A stretch of 64,000 nucleotides of DNA from Mya arenaria (lineage: Eukaryota; Mollusca; Bivalvia; Myida; Myidae): NCBI RefSeq assembly GCF_026914265.1, contig NC_069125.1:63353479-63417478 (forward strand), read 5' to 3'. Under the pieces are notes generated by a model. The model worked only from the letters and a program-made list of their open reading frames with translations. It was not told the origin of the DNA and did not search any database. Position numbers and translations under genes: made by a program. Each line of letters opens with the position of its first letter. The stretch's first letter is position 1. This document shows, in pieces, positions 1 through 13,800 of the stretch.

Positions 1-81
1 CGTGAAGATAAAACATTGAACTATTTGGCAAACGAATGGTATCCTAGTCCTTCCCTGCACGTCATCGAGGCTTTGGTATAA
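1..81 (+). CDS. 3' end of an unidentified protein-coding gene (partial)
   Basis: Frame 1 is open from the window edge for 26 codons and ends in TAA at 79-81. It encodes a peptide ending in YPSPSLHVIEALV. An AATAAA polyadenylation signal lies at 231-236, about 150 bases after the stop, as expected for a short 3' UTR. The upstream exons are outside the window. I do not recognise the C-terminus and assign no function. A chance 26-codon frame is possible, so confidence is moderate to low. Confidence 0.4.
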   Translation, partial: REDKTLNYLANEWYPSPSLHVIEALV

Positions 82-230
82 AAAATCCGATGTTGGGTGT
101 CAAAGTACCTGCTCTTTCTGCACGAGTAAAGGATAGAAGTAACAAAGTCCACAACATTCTGGAAATCAAGCATTATTTATTATAAATAAGCGATTGCATG
201 ATTCTGACTTTGACTGTAAATGTATTTTGA

Positions 231-236
231 AATAAA
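231..236 (+). terminator. polyadenylation signal of the 1-81 gene
   Basis: AATAAA followed directly by an A run, at a suitable distance from the stop codon at 79-81. Support depends on that partial CDS being real. Confidence 0.35.
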
Positions 237-403
237 AAAACTACTATCAATCAAAGTCCATTGTTATGTTACAATAGAGTTAAACGCTTTATGATTCTGT
301 TAGAAAAATCTACTTACTATTGGGCGAAAGAGTGAAAATTGAAACAAAGCTATATGAAACACTACACCATAATCACAATCTACAAAACAAATACTAGCAC
401 AGC

Positions 404-789
404 TCAAAAGGGACCAGACACCAGATGATTCAATTGAAAGTAAAAAAAGAAAATTGTCCAAAACTTATATAAAATTGATATCGTTGTGTACGACGCATTG
501 AATCTTACTCACAGATGTATCACATCGCTTGTAACGACACATGTATCTTTCGCAGTTTTTGCATATTTTCCTTTTCGAAATTTTCAGGGTTTGTCTACCA
601 CGCAATCCCAGTTAAACGCGCTATTTTTAAACGGGTTATCTCAGCTAAGACAGCGACAAAGTAATATCTTGATCATGGAAAATTATATATATACGCCTCA
701 TACTAGCTCTTATTGACAATTCTAGACTTGTTTTTGTGGGAATAATGTATTTGCCGATTTTTGGACCACCTGGTGTCTAGCCCCTTTAA
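404..789. mobile_element. TIR element E1, copy 1 (ends AAAGGGxCxAGACACCA)
   Basis: The left end reads AAAGGGACCAGACACCAGATG in two overlapping pieces (AAAGGGACCAGACA, then CACCAGATG). The right end is its imperfect inverse at 765-787. A TTAA follows at 786-789 and a one-base variant (TCAA) lies at 404-407, which suggests a decayed TTAA target duplication of the piggyBac/Kolobok type. A second, longer copy sits in the DPH1 first intron (31934-33226). About 386 bp, non-coding, in the intergenic space before MKS1. The superfamily is inferred only from the termini. Confidence 0.55.
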
Positions 790-1185
790 ATAAAACTATA
801 AGTGAAAATAATGTTACAGGCCTATAAGTCCTTTACTCGGAACAGTGCAAAAGCTGTTAAAGGTCTACTTGATGGAGAAGGTTTGGGTAATATTTAGTTA
901 ATTTACAACAATGAAACAAATTATTTATGTTCAAATAAAGCTTGTCATTGTGGAATATCAAAGTTTAGACTTTTACGTTAAATTCTGAAATGCAATTTAA
1001 ATTTGAAAAATACATTGAAATCGTTAAAAAATAATATCATCGAATTGATTGTCAAGTTTAAGAACGAGTGGAGAATCAATAGAAATAAAAACTGGAATTT
1101 AACATATAAGATGCCAATACGGTAGAATTTAAAGTATTAATTTTTGTACATTTGTCATGAGAGCTGAATATAACCTACATGTAAA

Positions 1186-1552
1186 TCGAGTAAATGCTAT
1201 GACAAAACTAACTGATACCTTTGCGCTCAATGCTCAATGTAACTTGCTGCATTTATACAATATATGGATATAGCTAATAGCGTTATGTCCATCACCCTCA
1301 CGGTAGGGACGTGAGGTAAGCACCCACTGTATTTGCTTTGTCCAATGGACTCCATGCCCAACCTTAGCATTTGGCCAACCAATGACAGGAGCGCTCCGTT
1401 CTATTTTAAAGGGTGAATGCTTTTTTGCTCATCTCTGCATGTATAAGACCCTTCCGCCGTGGAATCTGAGGTTTAAGGAATAAACACAGCACAGCTATAA
1501 AGTTTATTTCCTCGGTCTAATATCTGCATCTAAAAAAATCACCAACGACCCG
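1186..1552 (+). mobile_element. possible solo-LTR-like fossil fragment
   Basis: Between two copies of TAACCTACATGTAAA (1171-1185 and 1553-1567) lies a GC-richer block. It holds a TATA-like GTATAAGACC near 1440 and AATAAA near 1480, the order seen in small retroviral-type LTRs. No internal domains are attached, so at most it is an old solo LTR. The 15-bp flanking repeat is longer than the 4-6 bp usual for LTR elements, which argues against this reading. Low confidence. Confidence 0.25.
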
Positions 1553-1736
1553 TAACCTACATGTAAACGTCCCCGACTATAGCGTATGGGAAGTCAATGC
1601 TGTGCGAAGGTTTTCTTTTTTCCTCCCTTGAGAAAGTCCATCAACCTTCATTTAGATTGGTACCCTACGTTACTTTTTTAGTAAAAAATCTAATTTTTAA
1701 AGAAAAGAGAATGAGGGAACCAGACTACCTTCGTTA

Positions 1737-1748
1737 GTTGCATGGTAC
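1737..1748. promoter_or_regulatory. X-box-like (RFX) candidate upstream of MKS1
   Basis: GTTGCATGGTAC is an almost palindromic 12-mer about 63 bases before the MKS1 start codon. It resembles the RFX X-box (GTTGCC-AT-GGYAAC) that commonly controls ciliary genes, but lacks one base in the left half and has C for A on the right. The position is right for a promoter site; the match is imperfect. Confidence 0.25.
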
Positions 1749-1810
1749 AATGTAACCCAATATTGTACAATACGGCTAGGCCTTTACAGTTTGTTTTGGT
1801 TAGAGGCAAA

Positions 1811-4800
1811 ATGGCCGACCTGTTCGAACCTGATGTCGGAACTGCATATTACAGGTCTTCTGACCCTGTAAAGAATCTCAAAATATGGTAAGGATAAAAT
1901 AGTTTGTCAATATTCGGTTTTAGTATTTCGAAAGCGGCGTTTTGGTATTAAATACATGCATTTACATTGAATTTGCACCTGTATAGTGCTTAACTTCGAC
2001 GTATTTTTCGGACATTTTTATTGCGAAGTGTTAAATGTTGTCTTCACAGTTTAGTGTTGTCACCTGTATGACATCAGATATGATGGACCTAGAAAACAGA
2101 ATGAAGAATTCTGCTTTGATACTGTCAGTTGTCACCAGTAAATACTAAACAGAGACGGGTACAGGAGATTTACTGTAACTGTTTTGGACACTTGAAAGTG
2201 TGTATTTTATTCTTAAGAGAGATGGATAACAAGTATTATAACTATTTAGTAAAGAAATTGCTACAACCCCAGCTGTGTAAAGCTATCAATATGTTAAGCT
2301 AGGAGCCACATGAAATGCTTACAGAAATACTGAATGTACATTACTTTTTATATCTGATAAAACATAAAGCATACTATTAAAGGAATTACGGACATTACTG
2401 ATCATGGACATAGCAGACCGGACATAGCATACCAGACATTACTGACCATAATTGGGTACATTACGGACCATATTCAGGGTTTCCGCCAGCCCTTTATGTA
2501 TGGCTTGTCGGGCCCGACGTGCCTTCCGCTGGCAAACAATCATCAGTTTTGACAATACACAGTTTTGTTGCGATTGCAACGGTTGACTGACAGCCAGAAG
2601 GCGTGTCGGGACTATTACGGCATTTGTATCAGCCATTCAGGATCGACAACAGCATGAAGGCGTGTCGGTGAGGTTCAACAGTGCAATTAACCTAACTCCT
2701 CCTATTCTTTATCAAAATGGGAATGTGTGAAAAACACCACTGTTGTAATTGCGACCTTCATCCCTTTAATCATCTATGAACGCAAAGTAAACAATAAGTG
2801 TTAATTGTTTTCGGTAACATAAATCATGTGTCGTTTTATTTTGTATCTTAATCCTGAGTCCGTTTGTTAACCAATTATTAAATTATAATTGAGAACCGTG
2901 TTAAGATATCTGTGTTATTATAAACAAGGGTTATGCTATGTTGTCGTATGTAATTGAGTCGCGTTCCCATCTTTAGTTTAAAAGTGTAAAGTTATATTTT
3001 GTGTTGCTTATTATTAAACTTTGATTATTTTATCGTTCTTTTAATTTATTTAGAAAAAAGATAAATAAATCTGAAAATACACATTACATTCCCTTTAAGT
3101 TATTATTTAGCCGACCCGGCTTTGAAAATATTAGCTGTTACAGCTTTAAATACGAATACACCCACGAGCAGTCGCTTTGCTCCGGGCTCTTTTGTGTTCC
3201 AGCATGCAGCGTGATTTACACGTTTTGCTGTGACATCAACGGTGTCAATATAAATAATACCCGCACTAAACGAAACATGAGTCGATCGATATCGCCGATA
3301 TTGTATTGTCGGAAAACTTCAGAAATACGAATAATTAATGAAGAGAAACCATTAAACCTTTTCACAAATATTTTTAATGTTAATTGGACTTGAGTTGGTA
3401 ATTCTAAATCATAGGAACATAACTGTAAACTTGTTTAAAATGCAGGAAATTGCACCATTTTGGATACGAAAATAAAAAAAAATCAACGTCAGGAGGGGAC
3501 ACCCCTCCCAAACCCTCTCCTTCCAACATGCCCTATGAAATTCCTGGCGGAAACCCTGATATTTTCTGAACAAAACTGAGCATCTAGAGAAATATAATGG
3601 ACCATGATTTATAATGCTTTTTACATTTTTATGCCCCGTTCGAAGTAGTCTAAAATTATAGACGTGTTGTACGGGATTCTACCAATCCCTAACGTCTAAA
3701 CGAGTTTGTGCAAAAAATGGGGGTGTTTTGAAAAATATTGAATTTGTATAAAGTGAAGTATTTTATGGTCTAAATTGATCATAAAGGTTAATATTCATAT
3801 TTTACCAAGTAAGTGAAAAGTTATTTTGCACAAAACAAGCATTTAATGCATTAAAACACATTATTTACCTTTCCAATAAATTGAAAGTTGACTGACACAG
3901 ACAACAATTATGCCAAGCAGAACAACTCGACCCTATCGTAATAACTCGGCCACCTCCGACAAGCTTCGAGATAGACCTCGTAAATACAATCTTAATAACT
4001 CGGCAATGGCCAAAATGTTCCGATTGTTTAAAAATTGTGCCCTGAAGCCTTGCAGGTGCTCTTCATGTATATATCGCTATGACAGCAAGAAAAGAAAAAA
4101 CATGTCAAACTCATAAATTTTCGTAGGATATGACATTTTTATGTATGGAACTGATATTAAATAACATAATCTGGTAATATTTCTTGTTTTTATGATATTT
4201 TTTAGATGTTAAATGCTTTAACCCGGAATCCCGATCGGAATAACTACCCACTTTTGATACTAAACAATTTGTACGTGAAGGATTTGCCATATAAAAAAAT
4301 GTAAAAAAATCCGTAAACGTACTATTATTTGGACTACCTTCGAAGAAGAGGGGTATATTGCTTTGCACATGTCGGTCGGTCGGTCCGTCGGTAGACCAAA
4401 GCTTGTCCGAGTGATAACTCAACAATTCCTTGACGTATGGTCATCAAACTTGACATGAAGGTTGGGCCTGACCAGTAGATGACCCCTATTGATTTTAGGG
4501 CTCATCGGGTCAAAGGTCAAGGTCCCAGTGACCTTTAATGGTAAAATATTTTTAAAGCTTGTCCGAGTGATAACTCAACAATCCTAGACCTATGGTCATC
4601 GTACTTCACTTGGAGGTTTGGCCTGACCAGTAGATGACCCCTATTGTTTTGGGGGGTCATTGGGTCAAAGGTCAAGGTCACAGTGAACATGAATGGTAAA
4701 AGGTTGTCCGAGTGATAACTCAACAATGCCTACACCCATGGCCCTCAAACTTAACTTGGAGGATTGGCCTGACCAGGAGATGACAAGGACACAGTGACCT

Positions 4801-7800
4801 GGAATGGTAAAATGTTGTCCGAGTGATAACTCAATACTGCCTGCACCCATGACCCTCATACTTCACTTGGAGGTTGTGCCTGACCAGTAGATGACCCCTA
4901 TCATTTTGGGGTGTCATCGGGCCAAAGGTCAAGGTCACAGTGACCTTGAATGGTAAAATGTTGTCTGAGTGAAAACTCGACAATGCCTGCACCCATGGCC
5001 CTCATACTTCACATGGAGGTTGGGCCTGACTAGTAGATGACGTCTATTATTTTGGGACGTCATCGGGCCAAAGGTCAAGGTTACAGTGACCTTGAATGGT
5101 AAAAGGTTGTCCGAGTGATAACTCGACAATGCCTGCATCCATGGCCCTCAACCTTGACTTGGAGGATTGGCCTGGCCAGTAGATGGTCCCTATTGATTTT
5201 AGGGTCATTGGGCCAAAGGTCAAGGTCACAGTGACCTTGAATGATAAAAGGTTGTCCGAGTGATAACTCAACAATGCCTGCACCCATAGCCCTCAAACTT
5301 GACTTGGAGGTTGGGCCTGACCAGTAGATGACCCCTATTGGTTTTAGGGGTCAAAGGTCAAGGTCACAGTGACCTTGAAAGCAAACTCAACAATTCCTGG
5401 ACCTATGGTCATCAAACTTAACATGAAGGTTGGGCCTATCTACTTTGGGGGTCATCAGGCCAAGGTCAAAGTCACAGTAACCTTAAACACATAAAAGGCC
5501 ACAAAACTTCTCCCAGTGATATCTCAACAATGCCTGAACCTATGATCATTAAACTTGACATGGATGTTAAGCCTGACCAGAAGATCACCCTTATTGATTT
5601 TAGGATTCATAGGGACAAAGGTCAAGGTCACAGTGACCTTGAATGGTAAAAGGTCCGAGTGAGATAACTCGACAATGCCTGCACCCATGGCCCTCAAACT
5701 TGACTTGGAGTTGCATCTGACTTGTAGATGACCCCTTATGATTTAAGGGGTCATTAGGTCAAAGGTCAAGGTCACAGTGACCTTGAACGAGAAAAGCTTG
5801 TTTGTGTGATAACATGACAATGCCTGCACCCATGGCCCTCAAACTTGACATTTAGGTTTCTGGTGACCAGCTGATGACTCCTATGGATTTTGAGGTCATA
5901 GAGTCAAAGGTTATGGTCATAACACACTCCATCCACACACTTGAATGATCATAATCTTAAAACTGCCTTAACGGCATCCAATGTCAGTGACAAATCAGCT
6001 GTCATTTCGGTCCATGCATATTTCATTCAATTGTCCATATAATCCTGACAACATGGCGCTCGGGGGGGGGGGGGCATAATGTTTGACAAACATCTCTTGT
6101 TGAAACTTAAATCTCCCCAAGTCTTCTTACTTTAATAAATTATTTGATATGCCACCTGCAAAATGTCTTCCAACTAACTGTGAAAAATTCCTGTGAAATT
6201 CTAATTGATTTATGTTTTTGATGTGACCATTGTAAATTCCAGTAAAATTCCATTAGGTTTTAGAGACCTACAGTAAAAAAAAGCCTATAGAAAATTTATT
6301 TTTGATAAAATAATATGTAAAATAATTATGTGGTATAAACTTTTTCAGTAAATATTTGTTTGTTTTCTAACATCTGTTTTAAGTCAGGTAAAGCAGATAT
6401 AAAAAAACGAACAAATATTTACTGAAAAAGTTTATGTCACAAAGCAATTGAGCACATATAATAATATATTATGTACGAGATGCACAAATATACAACAGCT
6501 TCAACAACAATATATAGCACATCAAAAAATGTAAACATTTAATCATACTTGGCAGTAAAGTCTAGCACATGCCTTCAGGAGACTGCTAGTTGATATTTCG
6601 TCCTTGTGTTAATGTAGCAGCTCATTGCTGGTGGAGGCGATTCTTAAAACAGGTAGTTTTGGTTGCATTGAATAAGTAATAATTAGTTGTGGCCCGTTAT
6701 TAGTGGCAATATATCATCAAAGAAATAAACATAATTCTAACAACCTTTATTTGGCAATCATAAAAGTGTGAAAACCCATCTTGATGGCGCACTTTCACTG
6801 AACCATTCATCGATTTTAAACAGATGTAAGAAAACAAAGAAATATGATCAAATATATCATAGTCCGCCACTCAAATTAAATTGAATTGAATGCTGCCAAA
6901 TATGGAAAGTTATTTAAGTTAAAACAAACTGTAAGTAAAAATGTTAATCATGGTCCATAATATGGTCCGTGATGTCCCAAAATATGGTCCATTATGTCTG
7001 GTCCATAATGTCCATGGTCCGTAATGTCCGTGACCAATAATGTCGAAACCTATGATTCAGCATTGCATACATGTAGGCATATTTTTCTAAAGCACAAAGT
7101 AATATATTCAGTGTGAAGTTGGACAGAATCACATCCACAAGCCTGGTCCCAACTGCAGCAACAGGTGTGGGTACAGCTCCAGCTGGTGGGGGCGATGTGG
7201 CCAGCCACACCTCTGGGGATGAGATGGAGATGCAGGACCGGAACAAACCTGGCCTAAAGGACAAGGAGGAGACAGTCATCAGCTGGCAGCAGAAAATATT
7301 TAGTCAAGTAATTAAGGATCGGTTTTTGTTTTAAGGAGTCGCATGTTATATTAGGAAGTGAGGTTAATTGCTTATTCCTTGCTCAATAAATTTTGATCTA
7401 CAACTTTTTTTACTACCAGTATATCAAAATTCTTTGTTTAAATTGAATTGCTATACACTTGGGACAATTAATATAGTACCTATGATTATTTCCTTCAAGT
7501 GTTTTTTCACCATTTTGGAAATGAATCATGGTCTTTCTGATTGTGTCATTTTTACTAATATTACAAATCCCAATTTTACCTAGAAATAAAAAGATAAAAA
7601 TAATGCTCTAAAAATGAATGTGATAAATATTTACCATTTAAAATGGCACAGCGGGGGAAAATATTTCCAGACCAGCCAAACCTGTGACTGTATTAATCTG
7701 CTTCTATTTATTTTACCATGTTGATTGTGAACACTTGTATAAATTGTAACATTTTTTCATTGAATTAAGCTTATTTATCATATATCCTGTATTGCAGAGA

Positions 7801-10800
7801 GAAATCGACTATTATAAACAAGACATTGATTGGATGAATCCTGTTGATAAGAATTATCACATAGAAGTTACAAAACTGTTGTAAGTAATTATATGGGTCT
7901 TACTGACTCTTTTGATTTCTACTGTAGGATTCCTGGGACCTCATAAAACTGAGTTCTCCGATGAAGAAACCATGATTCAAGCTTCAAATTCTTGTCCTGG
8001 GGGAAAACCCTGGACATGACATTTTTTTATTGATTTAGAATTAATATTTTTGTATGTGAATCCTTTGACTATATTTTACATGTGACCTATTGTAATTACA
8101 TACTAAAAATGTATATGATCCAAATTTTGATAGCATTTATTATGCCCCCTTCAAAGAAGACGTGTATATTGCTTTGCACATGTCAGTCGGTAGGTCGGTC
8201 GGTCGGTCCGTTGGTAGACCAAAGCTTGTCTGAGTGATAACTCAACAATCCCTGGGCGTATGGCCACCAAACTTGACATGAAGGTTGGGTCTGACCTGTA
8301 GATGACCCCTATTGATTTTAGCGCTAATCGGGTCAAAGGTCAAGATCACAGTGACCTTGAATGGTAAAAGAATTTTAAAGCATGTCCCAGTGATAACTCA
8401 ACAATGCCTAGATCTATGATCATCAAACTTGATATGGAAGTTGTGCCTGACCGGTAAATGACCCCTATTGTTATTGGGGGTCGTCAGGCTTAAGGTCAAG
8501 GTCACAGTGACCTTGAACGGTAAAAGGTTGTCCATGTGATAACTTTACAATGCCTGCATCCATGGCCCTCAAACTTTACTTGGATGTTGGGCCTGACCAG
8601 TTGATGACCCCTATTGTTTTTGGGGGTCATTGGGCCAAAGGTCAAGGTCACAGTGACCTTGAATGGTAAAAGGTTGTCCTTGTGATAACTCAACAATGCC
8701 TGCACCCATGGCGCTCAAACTGGACATGAAGGTCGGGCCTGACCAGTAGATGACTCCTATTGATTTGAGGGGTCAAAGGTCAAGGTCACAGTGACCTTGA
8801 AAGCAAACTCAACAATTCCTGGACCTATGGTCATCAAACATGACATGAAGGTCGGGCCAAGGTCAAGGTCACAGTAACCTTTAACGCAAAAAAGGCAACA
8901 AATCTTCTTCCAGTGATATCTCAACAATGCCTGAACCTATGATCATCAAACTTGACATGGAAGTTGGGCCTGACCAGTAGGTGACCCGTATTGACTTAAG
9001 GAGTCATCGGGTCAAAAGTCAAGTTTACAGTGACCTTGAATGCAAAAATGTTTTGATTGATAACTCAACAATGCGTGTACCCATGGCCCTCAAACTTGAA
9101 TTGGAGGTGCATCTGACCTGTAGATGACCTCTTATAATTTTAGGGGTCATTGGGTCAAAGGCCATGGTCACAGTGACCTTGAACGAAAAAAGCTTGTCTG
9201 TGTGATAACTTGTCAATGCCTGCACCCATGACCCTCAAACATGACATTTAGGTTTTTGGTGACCAGCTGATGACTCCTATGGATTTTGAGGTCATAGAGT
9301 CAAAGGTCATGGTCATAACACACTCTATCCTCACACTTTAAATGGTCCTAATCTTAAAACTGCCTCAACGGCATCCAATGTCAGTGACAAATCAGCTGTC
9401 ATTTCGGTCCATGCATATTTCATTCAATTGTCCATATAATCCTGACAACATGGCGCTCAGGGGGGGCATAATGTTTGACAAACATCTCTTGTTTATATTT
9501 CAGGAGCAAAGGTAGACCAAGAAACAGATTGTTCACATATGTTGACCATGATTCATTTTCACAGGAAGATAAGGTAGGCATTTCTTTATGGTTCATGAAA
9601 ACTGTTTTGTAGGATCAGATTAATCTTCCAACATAAGTGAAATATGCAGTACTTTACTTAAACTTACATGTCGTTATTGGTGGAATATATAAACAAATAT
9701 TCTGTCATTGTTTGAGTTCTTGTAATTATTTGTTCTTTATCTGAACTTCAATTGTAGAAAATATCTTGTTTAAAATAAGTTCTTTACAAGCTCAAGGTAA
9801 TCATTGTTTTTATCTTAATTTTCTGTTAGGCCACAGAATATCTCACAACCTCACCAAATGAACATCCGACATTTCTCTCAGAAAAGATGGCTCATGTGCG
9901 GAAGAGAAGGGTTGGCACAGGAAACAAGCAGAAAAGAGAGAGGTATGCTCATGGGTCAGATATGTTCACAATTATCACTTGTTTTGCTACAAATATGGTA
10001 CTTTGTACTTGTATGAGGTACAACCAAACATATCAGGGTAAAAGCAAGTAGAGTGTTATAAATAGGGATGGTAGTGTATCAGTAATAGACAGACGCAATA
10101 ATAGGAGACATTTTGGTCATTCATCAGAGACAGCAGCAGTAGAGGTACATGTAGTGGTAGCTAAATGCCGGCTTCTGTAAGCTTTAATTGGGATTTTTTT
10201 TTATTTGTGTCCTCATTGCTTTAAGCTTGTTTAGGTTTATGTATTTCTTCATTTAGATCTGTTTTTAATTCAATTCAGAAAGTTTGACCACCCTTAGCTT
10301 CCAACTTATTCCTATTTTTATGACAACATGTCATTACAGCTTTATTGTAAAAGAATTGAAGAAATTTGAACATTAGAATCCATTGTTTGATGCAAATTCT
10401 CATTCACAATGTGTTTGTTTTCAGGCAGTATAGGTAACACAATTGTTCACTTATCATTGATTGTTGTTGATTTCTTAATTTGTTCACCATTTCCTGATGT
10501 TCCTCATTTTAGCACAAAAGTTAACATAAGTCTTCTGACCCTACATCCTTCAAAGATCAGTCCCCATTGTTTTAAAACATGTTTGATGTGGAAGCTGTGA
10601 AAGTTTTCCCATTTTCAATGAACTGATAGGAAAATAAATAAATGGCAGAGACTTTTGTTACAGATAATTGTAAGAATATCAATAGCTTGGTTTATGATAT
10701 GTATATTCTGTTCAATCTATTTAAGAAATACAAATAAACTGTAGAAGTACATTATGGCAATCTCTGTATGATACAGAAGAGTTGTTATTATGCCCCCAAA

Positions 10801-13800
10801 GGTGGGCATATTAAAATCGCACCGTCTGTCTGTCCGTCCTTCCTTCCGTCCGTCCATCCGTTCGTGTGCAAAACCCGTGTCCCTACCTCTAAGATCAAGG
10901 TCACACTTAGTGTTATTCACATTGGTATGCTGTATATAAGGACATAGAGGATAGGTTGTTGTCTCCGGGCGGTAACTTTCTCTTATACAGACATATTTTA
11001 AAATGGCTTGCCACATTGTTTGACATACCAAGATGACGTGTCGTGTGCAAGACCCTTGTCCCTACCTCTAAGGTCAAGGTCACACTTATGTGTCTATTTA
11101 CAATGGAAGGTGTCTATTCACAATGGAATGCTGCATATAAGGACATAGAGTATAGGTTGTCGTGTGCAGGCTGTAACTTTCTCTTATATGGACATATTTT
11201 AAAATAACTTGCCACATGTGTTCGACATATGAAGACGACGTGTTGCGTGCAAGACCCATGTCCCAACCTCTAAGATCAAGTTCACAATTAGTGTTATTCA
11301 CAATGGAATGCTGCATATAAGGACATAGAGTATAGGTTGTCGTGTCTGGGCTGTTACTTTCTCTTATACGGACATTTTTTTAAATGACTTGCCACATGTG
11401 TTCGACATACCAAGACGATGTGTCGCATGCAAGACCTGGGTCCCTACCTCTTAGGTCAAGGTCACACTTATGTGTCTTTTCACAATGAAAGGTGTCTTTT
11501 CACAATGGAATGCTGCACATAGAGTATAGGTTGTAAAAAATAACTTGCCTCATGTGTTTGACATACCAAGACAACACGTCACATGCAAGTCCCATGTCTC
11601 TACCTCTAAGTTGAGTAAGGCGTTTATTCACAATGGAATGCTGAATATCACAATGGAATGCTGAATATGAGGACATTAGAGTGTAGGTTGTCAAGTATGG
11701 ATGGTATTTTTTAGCTCACCTGAGCACAAAGTGCTCAAGGTGAGCTATTGTGATCGCCCTCTGTCCTTCGTCCGTCGTAGTCGTCCGTCGTCGTCTGTCA
11801 TCAACAATTTGACTGTTAACACTCTAGAGGTCACAATTTAGGCACAATCTTAATGAAACTTGGTCAGAATGTTACCCTCAATAAAATCTTGGACGAGTTC
11901 GATATTGGGTCATCTGGGGTTAAAAACTAGGTCACCCAGTCAAATTAAAGGAAAAGCTTGTTAACACTATAGAGGTCACATTTATGATGTATCTTCAGGA
12001 AACTTGGTCAGAATGTAATATAAATAATCTTTAAGGTCAAGTTTAAATCTGGGTCATGTGCGGTCAAAAATTAGGTCACCAGGTCAACTCATAGGAAAAG
12101 CTTGTTAACACTTTAAAGGTCACATTTATCACTGTATGTTCATGAAACTAAGTCAGAATGTTGATCTTGATGATCTTTAGGTAGAGTTTTAAACTGGGTA
12201 ATCAGAGGTCAAAAACCAGGCCACTAGGTCAAATCATAGAAAAACTTTGTAAACACTTTAGAGGTTACATTCTCTCTTTGATCACCATGAAACTATGTCA
12301 GAATGTTTGTGTTTATGAAGTCTATGTCAAGTTTGAAACTGGGTAACCTGAGTTCAAAAACTAGGTCACGAAGTCAAATCATAGAAAACATTGTTTTAAC
12401 ACTGTTGAGGCCATATTTTCTGCTGTATCTTCCCCTGTCACAATTGCCCTCGCCCTGAAAACACTTATTTCACACTTGAATTGGATCAGGTGAGCGATAC
12501 AGGGCTTTCAGGGCCCTCTTGTTTATGTTCAGAGTTAATTTAAAATAACTTGACATATGTATTTGACACGTAAAGGCAAGATTAACTTTTCATGTACTGA
12601 CTTTGTTCATAGGTCAATGTCACATTCCGGGGCATTCGTCACATACTGTGACAGCTCTTGTCTTACAATTGTCGAAGGAAATATTATTGAGTTTGCATGT
12701 AAGGTGAGATGACCCATTGCTTATTTCTAAAGTGTGAAGTACAAACTCGTACACTCATCCTCCTGTGGTGCATTTTAAGTAATATTACTCTAATTTACAT
12801 AGCCTCCAATGCAAAAAATAGAATTTGTTCAGGTATTTGCTTGGTCATTGACAAAACCGATAATAGTTCTCCAAGTTCATTTATAGCCTTTAAATACAGC
12901 CTGTAGAAAAATGTCTTTGTCTTTAAAAAAATGGGTTTTTTTTAGCTAAAAATCTACACCCTAAAAAAACAAAAATAAGTGGTTAAACTCATGCGCATGC
13001 AAACTACCTGAAAGAGCATCCCCCTTTCTGAATATAGATGTGAAAAGGCAACAAAAATAGTCCTCAATATTTCAGCGCTGTATTTAACATTTGACATTGG
13101 CATGATATTTGTCTATACTGTTTCCGACTATTCAGCAGAAAGACATAGTGCAGTTTGGAATCAATTGCTCAGTATACAGAAAATTGTCATTTGTAGAAAA
13201 AATGTTGTTTGTAATTTTTCAGGGACCATACATTTGTGCCAAAACTTAACATAATAGAGGATGACCCAAATGAGGAATTGATCTTGCGGAACCATTTAGG
13301 GTCGACTCCAATACAGGTCATGCACATTATGGCTGACCTCAGTCCTGGAAAAGGAGCGTAAGTAAAAACACAAATATTACCATATGTTTATTATGATTGT
13401 GAAATATGGCCATTTCTGTGTCATCTGAAATTGATACATAATTAACATGGCTATTTGAGTTTGTGTTTGAGGTAGTGTCAGTTGAATCTTGTCCAGACAA
13501 AATAACTAAAATACGGTAGTTATTATACAGTCATCATGAAGCTTTGTGACAGTGTTTGTGGGCATAATATTAATCATCAGACAAATCACCCAAGTAACAC
13601 AAGGCTATGCCCCTTATACATTAAAATAGTTTTTCGTTAATATCTTGATCATTAGCTGAAGAAATTTTAAGAAATGAACACAAATACTGACTTCAATTAT
13701 TAGTGGTTATGATTGTTGCAATGCGGAACTATACATGAAATTGAACAACTATTTTCCTGTGTCAGACCTGCCCTGGATGAGGAGGAGGTGGTGTTGTGTA

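Larger units (their letters stand above)
2391..7051. mobile_element. foldback-like element with repeated GGACCAT/GGACATTA ends, hosting other elements
   Basis: About 85-95 bp at 2391-2474 and 6955-7051 are imperfect inverted copies built from short repeats of GGACATTA and GGACCATA. They bracket most of MKS1 intron 1. Inside lie a CAGGG-ended element (2475-3558), a tandem-core element (3631-6099) with a Mutator-like insertion, and hairpin-forming AT-rich DNA. Target duplications at the outer ends were not found, and the arms are diverged, so the outer boundaries are approximate. Confidence 0.45.

Noticed and set aside
4288-4425. DNA-binding (THAP-like) domain in the Mutator-like copies
   Set aside because: The shared frame has only one or two cysteines and lacks the C2CH spacing; no domain can be claimed.
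4535-5296. several overlapping minus-strand frames of 60-80 codons
   Set aside because: They are frames through the 145-bp T1 tandem units, repeat with the unit, and have no start or splice context.
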